Positions 6,100-11,222 of a DNA stretch of 11,222 nt are shown here, piece after piece; position 1 is the first letter of the stretch, and every line of letters begins with the position of its first letter. The notes under the pieces are model-generated. The model was not told where the DNA came from, ran no database searches, and saw nothing but the letters and a program-made list of their open reading frames with translations. A program made the position numbers and the translations under genes. The DNA comes from JBFELO01 sp041552055 (GTDB lineage Bacteria; Acidobacteriota; Thermoanaerobaculia; Thermoanaerobaculales; Sulfomarinibacteraceae): the NCBI GenBank assembly GCA_041552055.1, contig JBFELO010000146.1, forward strand, positions 1 to 11,222, read 5' to 3'.

Positions 6100-8424
6100 T
6101 CAGTTCGTCTCCGGGTGCATCCGGTCGTCGAGGATCTTCTTGAGGTGGTTGTCTGCGGAAGATGTGCTTTCGAGCAGCGCCTCGGCCTCTTCCGGGGGGA
6201 CCGGCGGTGAGATGAAGATTCCCTGGACGTGGTCGACGTTGAATTTCTGCAACGCCTCGAATTGCGATCGTGTTTCCACGCCCTCGGCAACGGTTTGCTT
6301 GCCGAGATTCCCGGCGAGAGTGGTGATTGTTCGCACGATTTCGGAGCTCTCCTCGTCCGCCAACATCCGAGACACGAACGAGTAGTCGATCTTCAGAGTG
6401 TCGATTTTGAATCGCCGCAGGTACGCCAGGGACGAGTAACCGGTGCCGAAATCGTCGATGCTGATGCCGATGTCGAGGGCGCGGAGTTGGTCCAACATCT
6501 CCGCGGCGTACTGCGCGTTCTCCATCAGGACGCTCTCCGTCACCTCGATCGTCAGGCTGCGTCCGTAAAGGCCGGTGGACCGCAGGATGTGATCGATCCG
6601 GGTCACGAGGTCCGGTTGCATGAACTGGGTGCCGGAGATGTTGACACTCACGTTGAGCGGCGGGGTGTGGCGGTAGGTGTTCTGCCATGCGCGGAGCTGT
6701 CGGCACGCCTCCTCGGCCACCCAGCGATCGATCTGGATGATCGCGCCCATTTCTTCGGCTACTTGAATGAACTCCCCCGGCAACAGGATGCCGCGGTCGG
6801 GGTGCTGCCACCGGACCAGAACCTCGAAGCCGCGGATGCGACCATCGCTGATCGATACGATCGGCTGGTAGTAGGTGCGGAACTCGTTGCGGGCGATGGC
6901 CCGGCGCAGATCCGTCTCGAGCTTGAGGGTGGCGACCACACGGGCGTGCATCTCCTCGTCGAACACGGCGAAGCTGTTCCGGCCCATCGCCTTCGCCCGG
7001 TACATGGCTGTGTCGGCGTCGCGGAGAAGATCCTCGGGACGCTCGTAGCCGGGATTCCAGATCGCGATGCCGATGCTGATCGACGCGAAGACCTCCAGAC
7101 CCTCGATGTCGAATGGGACCCGAAACTCCTCCTGTATGCGTTCCGCCGCGGACGTCGCGCCGCGGACGTCGTGGATGTTCTCCACCACGATGACAAACTC
7201 GTCGCCACCGAACCTCGCCACGGTATCGGAGGGTCGGCACGCACGCTGGACGCGCTCGGCGATCACCCGCAGGAGCTTGTCGCCCGTGAGATGCCCGAGA
7301 CTGTCGTTGACGTTCTTGAACCGGTCGAGGTCGAAGAACAGCACCGCGAACGGACGGCTCGGATCCCGTGCTGCGCGCGCAAAGGCGTGCCGCAGTCGAT
7401 CCATCAGGACGGTCCGATTGGGCAGCCGAGTCAGCGGGTCGTGCAGGGTCGCGGTCCGGATCTCCTCCTCAGCGCCCTCGTCGCCCGTGATGTCGGTTTG
7501 CCGGCCTACCACCCGTCGAACCATGCCCCTCTCGTCGCGAATGACCTCGCCGCGAGTCAGCATCCACCGATAGGTGCCGTCCTTGTGCCTGATTCTGTAG
7601 CGATGTTCGAGGGGAGTGATGCTGCCGGCGACGCTCGCTTCGACAATGCTCCGCAGCCGGTCGCGGTCTTCCGCATGCACGAGGTGGAACCAGTCGTCGG
7701 GCGAGTTTCCGATCTCACCGTCGGCGTAGCCCAACATCTTCTTCCACTGAGGCGAGTAGTCGACGGATCCCTGGCCGACGTCCCAGTCCCAGACTCCGTC
7801 CTTCTGGCCGCCGGTCGCGATCAGAAAACGGTCGAACGCGGCCTGGAGATCGCGGTGAGACTCGTACAGGTGGCGAGCGGCGCGCAACCGAGAATCCAGC
7901 AGGCTCAGCCGAGCGTTGATCCCGGCCGCGACGCCGTCGACGGTGACGTAATCGTCGACACCGGATTCGATGACCTCGAGCAGCCCATCGTGCCCGTCCT
8001 CTCCCACTGCTGCCAGGATCGGCAGGTGGCCAATGCCGGCCTCGCGCCGCAGGGTCTGTACGGTGTCCCGCGCCTCGACCGCTCCTATTCTCCAGTCGAT
8101 CACCGCGATTTCGGGTTTTTCGGTCTGGAGGGCGCGGCGGGCGCGGCGAAGGCTGCCGGTGACTACGCAACGGTGTCCGCCCGCCTGGAGCACAGTCTCG
8201 AGCTGGGCGCCGAAGTCATCGCTGTGGGTGACAGCGAGCACGGTCCAGTGGCGAGACGTCGACGCGTGGTGCGGCCCTCGGGCCCGTGGCGTCGGCGACA
8301 CTAGACGCAGCAGGGAAGAGAAGAGGCTTTGCGTCACCATCCGGGTTCGTCTCGTGTTTGTGACGGCATACTGATCATCTGATCGGTACCGTGTGTGCCC
8401 GGAGACCACACCGAAGAAACACAC
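6100..8424 (-). CDS. Receiver-PAS-GGDEF-EAL cyclic-di-GMP turnover protein
   Basis: The protein has up to 774 residues (GTG at 8424) or 746 (ATG at 8340, residue 29). I prefer the ATG because residues 1-28 show no domain character and an imperfect dyad lies there; neither start has a strong ribosome binding site. A receiver-like domain covers about 60-180, with acidic D69/D70 and possible phospho-acceptor D110. It lacks the usual Lys (YVTVDG instead of YLTKP) and the usual Thr/Ser (ILAAVG). A PAS/PAC unit follows at about 207-318. The GGDEF domain (about 325-490) has intact RFGGDEF at 405-410 and an inhibitory RPSD I-site at 397-400, so it may make c-di-GMP. The EAL domain (about 500-750) has E534 (as EVL), N595, E627, D657/D658 in DDFGTGYSS, K678, E714 and Q734, the full phosphodiesterase set. 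No membrane segment is clear, so it is probably cytoplasmic. It is divergent from the TamB-like gene. Net activity cannot be read from sequence. Confidence 0.93.
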   Translation of the reverse strand: MCFFGVVSGHTRYRSDDQYAVTNTRRTRMVTQSLFSSLLRLVSPTPRARGPHHASTSRHWTVLAVTHSDDFGAQLETVLQAGGHRCVVTGSLRRARRALQTEKPEIAVIDWRIGAVEARDTVQTLRREAGIGHLPILAAVGEDGHDGLLEVIESGVDDYVTVDGVAAGINARLSLLDSRLRAARHLYESHRDLQAAFDRFLIATGGQKDGVWDWDVGQGSVDYSPQWKKMLGYADGEIGNSPDDWFHLVHAEDRDRLRSIVEASVAGSITPLEHRYRIRHKDGTYRWMLTRGEVIRDERGMVRRVVGRQTDITGDEGAEEEIRTATLHDPLTRLPNRTVLMDRLRHAFARAARDPSRPFAVLFFDLDRFKNVNDSLGHLTGDKLLRVIAERVQRACRPSDTVARFGGDEFVIVVENIHDVRGATSAAERIQEEFRVPFDIEGLEVFASISIGIAIWNPGYERPEDLLRDADTAMYRAKAMGRNSFAVFDEEMHARVVATLKLETDLRRAIARNEFRTYYQPIVSISDGRIRGFEVLVRWQHPDRGILLPGEFIQVAEEMGAIIQIDRWVAEEACRQLRAWQNTYRHTPPLNVSVNISGTQFMQPDLVTRIDHILRSTGLYGRSLTIEVTESVLMENAQYAAEMLDQLRALDIGISIDDFGTGYSSLAYLRRFKIDTLKIDYSFVSRMLADEESSEIVRTITTLAGNLGKQTVAEGVETRSQFEALQKFNVDHVQGIFISPPVPPEEAEALLESTSSADNHLKKILDDRMHPETN
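8363..8392. promoter_or_regulatory. Imperfect dyad, possible operator
   Basis: ACTGATC (8370-8376) and GATCGGT (8381-8387) form an inverted repeat matching at 6 of 7 positions around a 4-base centre. They are flanked by an outer pair, ACGG (8363-8366) and CCGT (8389-8392). The dyad lies just upstream of the ATG at 8340 in the spacer between two divergent genes, a typical site for a dimeric regulator. It would be coding if the GTG at 8424 were the true start. Confidence 0.35.
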
Positions 8425-8542
8425 GGCAACCTTGCTTCAACTGTATCACTGTCCGCCCCGATCTCGCAGAGGACAAAACCATTTCTGTGTCCCATGAAGG
8501 TTTCACGGCGGTCTCCGCGGCGGGTGACCTTGGCTGTACACT
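8425..8542. promoter_or_regulatory. Divergent spacer between the GGDEF-EAL and TamB-like genes
   Basis: The spacer is 118 bases, or 202 bases if the GGDEF-EAL gene starts at the ATG at 8340. It should contain promoters for both genes. TACACT at 8537-8542 and, on the minus strand, TACAGT near 8440 resemble -10 boxes, but neither has a matching -35 at the right distance, so I do not assign promoters. Confidence 0.4.
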
Positions 8543-11143
8543 GTGAGTGTGGCGCGACGGACACGGTACCTGCTCGGACTCGGTCTTCTTTGGGGCGCGA
8601 TCGTGATCGCGCTGGCGGTTGCCGTACATCATCCAACGGTTCAACAGCGAGTGTGGCGCCGGGTCCAACAGATCTTGTCCGACGCCGGAGTAGATGTCGA
8701 CGCCGAAAGCGCGCGAGCGCGGCTGATCAGGCCGAAGATCGAGCTCACAGGCGCACGTATTCGGATCGATGGACGGACCGTGGCGACCGTCGAGGAGATC
8801 GAGGTCCGATTTCGCTGGAGTCGTGTCGTGTCGGCCCCACGACGCCTCGATGTCATCGAGATTGCCGGGTTGTGGGTCGATCCGCTCGAGCTGGCGACCC
8901 TCGGTTCGGGCGCGGAAAGCGACGAGACGAAGCCGCAGGGTTTTCCGTGGCGGGCGGTCGAGATCGGCCGTCTCGAGGTGGTCGACGCACGGATCGGCTC
9001 GCAGACGCCCGAGGTCGCGTTCGAAGTCTCGAAGGTGTCGCTTTCCGGACGACTTGTCCATGGGTCGGCCCACGTCGAGGCTGGGGCCGACAGAATCCTC
9101 TTGACCAGGCACGACCGGGATCTGCTCCTGGGACCACTGCGAGTGGAAGGGCGGATGAGCGCACAGGAGATGCGGCTCGATCGACTCGAGCTCGCCGGCG
9201 ATCCGCTCGGGGTCGTGGCGAGCGGGACGGCCGATCCGGAACGAGAGGAGGCACGGCTGGAAGGGCGCGCCCGCCTGGATCTCAAGTCGGTCCTCGGATG
9301 GTGGGACTCGAACCTGGCCACGGGCATTGGAGCCCAGGGTGAGCTGGACCTGGCAGTGACCGTGAATAACGACCCGGGCCGCGGGCTCGAGATCGCGGCA
9401 GAGCACCTGGGAGGCCCTTTTCGAATTGCCGGTTACGACGTGGATCGTCTTCGGATCGAGAGATCGTCCAATCTCGTCCGGGTCGAGGTCGGTTCGGCGT
9501 CGTGGGGTGAGGCAACGGTAACGGTCCCGAATCGTGGGCCCGCCGCCGTCGAGGCGCGGCTCGCGGACGCACCCCTCGGACCTGCCCTGGCGTTGTCGGT
9601 CGGCCCCTTGCCCGGCTGGCTGCCCGGTCCCATGTCGCTGACCGGGGAGCTCACAGCGAAGCTGCCGTATCCGCTCGACCCGGAGCTGCTCGAAGCGCGC
9701 GCGGATCTTCGGCTGGCCTTTCCAGACGGACGCGTCACGCTGCGTGGTGGTGGCCGCGGGCTGGAGTGGCGCGCCGACCGAGTAGAGGTCGAGGCGCCGG
9801 GTGCGCGCGCCACCGGCATTGGACGGGTGCAGGGCGATCGATCGCTGCAGGTGGATTTGGATCTGACGGTCGAGGATCCGGCGGTCCTGGAGAGCTACGT
9901 CGAACGATGGGATCCTGCTGCCGGCGCGCTGGAGGTGGGTGGGGGGCCGGTTGTGGCGGTGGCTCGGATTGCCGGAACGCTCGACCGACCGACCGTTGAT
10001 CTCGAGCTGGAATGGCGGCAGCCGCAGGCGGCTGGTGTGACCGTCGACCTGATTCGGGGTCGTGTCAGCGGGCCGCTCGAGCAATTGGAGTGGAACCTCA
10101 CGGGCAACGCCGGCGGCAGTGCGAGGGTCGACCTCTCCGGAACGATCAACGCGGCAACGTTCGGGGTGGCGGGTGCGTGGATGGTGGACGCACCAGCGGT
10201 GGCGGCCGTCCTGACCATCGTGACGCCCGATCTGGGGCACGCTCTGGACGGCGAGGTGCGGGGCGAGGGGAGCTTCCAGGGCAGTCCGGATGACTGGAGC
10301 GTTGCCGGAGTGCTGGAGGGCGAGAGGCTCATCGTCGGCGACTGGACAGTGAATAGCGCCGATCTGTCGTTCGATGCGTCGCCGGCGGAGGTTAGGGTAG
10401 GCTGGTTCGAAGCGCGACTGCTCGGCGGCGTCGCGACGGGATCGGCCCGGATCTCTCCTGTCGGGCTCGACGGGGAAATCGACACCGACGTCGAGTGGCG
10501 GGGCATCGATCCCGCAAGGTTGCCTTTTGCAGCGGCGGGGGCAGCCGAAGGGTCGCTCGAGGGCTCGATCCGGGTGGCCGGGACAGTCCGGCAACCCGAA
10601 ACCGACCTCGAGCTTCGCTGGACCGGTGGCACTGGTGCGGACCTGGTGCGATCGGGATCGCTGCGCGCGACGCTGGTCGACGGAGAAATTCGGCTGATCA
10701 GCGATGGCCTCGACACGGCTGCAGGCCCGTTGATGGTGACGGGCTCGCTCCCATTGGGTGATGTGCCCAGGCCAGAGTGGCTGTGGCCGGGTGCTCCGAG
10801 CGGAGCTCTCGAGTTGACCGCGTTCGGATCCGCTCTGGAACTGGGAAACCTGGCAACCGCCCTGGGCCGGGAGCCGCTGCCCGTGCAGCCCACATCCGAC
10901 GTCACTTTGCAGTTCCGTTGGAGTCCCATAGATCCCGCCGATCGGTTCGGGCTGCTGCAGCTCGATCAGTTCTCGCTGCGGCACGCGGGCGGAGTCGTCA
11001 CCGCTCCGGAAGGGATCCGTGTGCGGCTGGACCGCGACGTCGTCGTCCTCGAGAGGACTCGACTGGTGGCTCCGCGCGCGACCGTCGACGTGGCCAGGTC
11101 GATCGTGGTGACCTCGACCGCGCCGCGCCGGGCGGGGTCGTGA
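8543..11143 (+). CDS. AsmA/TamB-like envelope biogenesis protein, C-terminus lost at a junction
   Basis: The 866-residue frame starts with a basic N-terminus and one hydrophobic segment (about residues 9-29, LLGLGLLWGAIVIALAVAV), an uncleaved anchor or signal. It continues as a long, cysteine-poor, beta-rich repetitive sequence with recurring patterns such as IELTGARIRIDGR, LDVIEIAGLWVDP, LRVEGRMSAQEMRLDRLEL and GALELTAFGSALELGNLA. This is the style of AsmA/TamB/DUF748 bridge-like proteins that span the periplasm and act in lipid transport or outer-membrane assembly. The conserved TamB C-terminal domain (DUF490) is not recognisable. The family character stops near A851 (about 11095), and the last 15 residues (RSIVVTSTAPRRAGS) look unrelated. 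The protein is therefore probably truncated by the junction described in the findings. The in-frame TGA at 8525 makes GTG 8543 the first start; GTG 8549 is an alternative. Neither has a good ribosome binding site. The family call is by architecture, so the exact subfamily is uncertain. Confidence 0.72.
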   Translation: MSVARRTRYLLGLGLLWGAIVIALAVAVHHPTVQQRVWRRVQQILSDAGVDVDAESARARLIRPKIELTGARIRIDGRTVATVEEIEVRFRWSRVVSAPRRLDVIEIAGLWVDPLELATLGSGAESDETKPQGFPWRAVEIGRLEVVDARIGSQTPEVAFEVSKVSLSGRLVHGSAHVEAGADRILLTRHDRDLLLGPLRVEGRMSAQEMRLDRLELAGDPLGVVASGTADPEREEARLEGRARLDLKSVLGWWDSNLATGIGAQGELDLAVTVNNDPGRGLEIAAEHLGGPFRIAGYDVDRLRIERSSNLVRVEVGSASWGEATVTVPNRGPAAVEARLADAPLGPALALSVGPLPGWLPGPMSLTGELTAKLPYPLDPELLEARADLRLAFPDGRVTLRGGGRGLEWRADRVEVEAPGARATGIGRVQGDRSLQVDLDLTVEDPAVLESYVERWDPAAGALEVGGGPVVAVARIAGTLDRPTVDLELEWRQPQAAGVTVDLIRGRVSGPLEQLEWNLTGNAGGSARVDLSGTINAATFGVAGAWMVDAPAVAAVLTIVTPDLGHALDGEVRGEGSFQGSPDDWSVAGVLEGERLIVGDWTVNSADLSFDASPAEVRVGWFEARLLGGVATGSARISPVGLDGEIDTDVEWRGIDPARLPFAAAGAAEGSLEGSIRVAGTVRQPETDLELRWTGGTGADLVRSGSLRATLVDGEIRLISDGLDTAAGPLMVTGSLPLGDVPRPEWLWPGAPSGALELTAFGSALELGNLATALGREPLPVQPTSDVTLQFRWSPIDPADRFGLLQLDQFSLRHAGGVVTAPEGIRVRLDRDVVVLERTRLVAPRATVDVARSIVVTSTAPRRAGS

Positions 11144-11222
11144 CGGCCGGCGGCGACCGAGCCGAGCACCAGCGTGCCGGACACGACGATCGCCCGCTCG
11201 TCCTGGAACCAGCACCACCCTC
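11087..11222 (-). CDS. Fragment of a BNR_4-type beta-propeller protein (5' end off right edge, 3' part missing)
   Basis: The minus strand from the window edge reads GWCWFQDERAIVVSGTLVLG, then SVAAGRHDPARRGAVEVTT and IDLAT. Nearly every codon ends in G or C, a stronger bias than in the opposing TamB-like gene. The GxWCWFxDxRA opening, followed by a glycine turn and a VxxxDLATG-like strand, is what I recognise as the start of BNR_4 (sialidase-like, six-bladed) propeller domains. In that family a conserved continuation is expected. Here the sequence turns into plain antisense of the TamB-like gene (STVARGATSRVLSRTTTS onward) until a stop at 10966. The piece therefore looks like the N-terminal part of a propeller gene joined to foreign sequence near 11086-11100. 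The family call comes from about 45 residues; the strand and coding claims are firmer than the name. Confidence 0.5.

Noticed and set aside
6229..8304. A 691-codon open frame on the plus strand opposite the GGDEF-EAL gene
   Set aside because: It is antisense to a gene with complete catalytic motifs and shows no recognisable protein pattern.
8375..11218. A 947-codon open frame on the minus strand opposite the TamB-like gene
   Set aside because: Its composition is Arg/Pro/Gln/Ser-rich antisense with no domain patterns. Long antisense frames are expected in GC-rich genes, and the plus-strand reading has clear family character.

Overview
The window is high-GC bacterial DNA. It carries four complete protein genes, one gene cut by the left edge, and a damaged right end where two genes appear to break at the same point. 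Gene content (homodimeric-type pyruvate dehydrogenase E1, TolB-like lipoprotein, composite c-di-GMP protein, AsmA/TamB-like protein) and the style of the intergenic repeats suggest an uncultured Gram-negative, perhaps Acidobacteriota-like. That placement is an inference from style; no marker gene is present. The outer-membrane-biogenesis-type protein and the lipoprotein signal support a two-membrane cell.

Left part (1-4686, all minus strand): aceE (pyruvate dehydrogenase E1) is followed 13 bases later by aceF (dihydrolipoyl acetyltransferase E2), a tight operon for oxidative decarboxylation of pyruvate to acetyl-CoA. No E3 (lpd) gene is visible. After a 93-base gap comes a gene in the same direction for a secreted lipoprotein with PD40/TolB-like beta-propeller repeats; it runs off the left edge. 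Region 4687-4929 separates aceE from the divergent gene and must hold both promoters.

Middle (4930-6099): a complete UPF0173-type metallo-beta-lactamase-fold hydrolase on the plus strand ends in a short hairpin. It is followed by about 490 bases without a gene, filled with repeats: a 134-base element with perfect 11-bp terminal inverted repeats, two related blocks of degenerate ATCTGG words, and a short GTTCC-rich block.

Right part (6100-11222): a minus-strand receiver-PAS-GGDEF-EAL protein for c-di-GMP turnover is divergent from a plus-strand AsmA/TamB-like envelope protein. Between them lies an imperfect dyad that may be an operator and that bears on the start choice. Near 11086-11100 the TamB-like frame loses its character and ends soon after. 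From the same point to the window end, the opposite strand reads as the start of a BNR_4-type beta-propeller domain with almost only G/C-ending codons. Mutual truncation of two unrelated genes at one point is best explained by a chimeric join (assembly artefact) or a real rearrangement. It is the observation most in need of checking.

I found no convincing undescribed multi-gene system. The coding genes are recognisable families; the unusual material is the repeat-rich spacer and the right-end junction.
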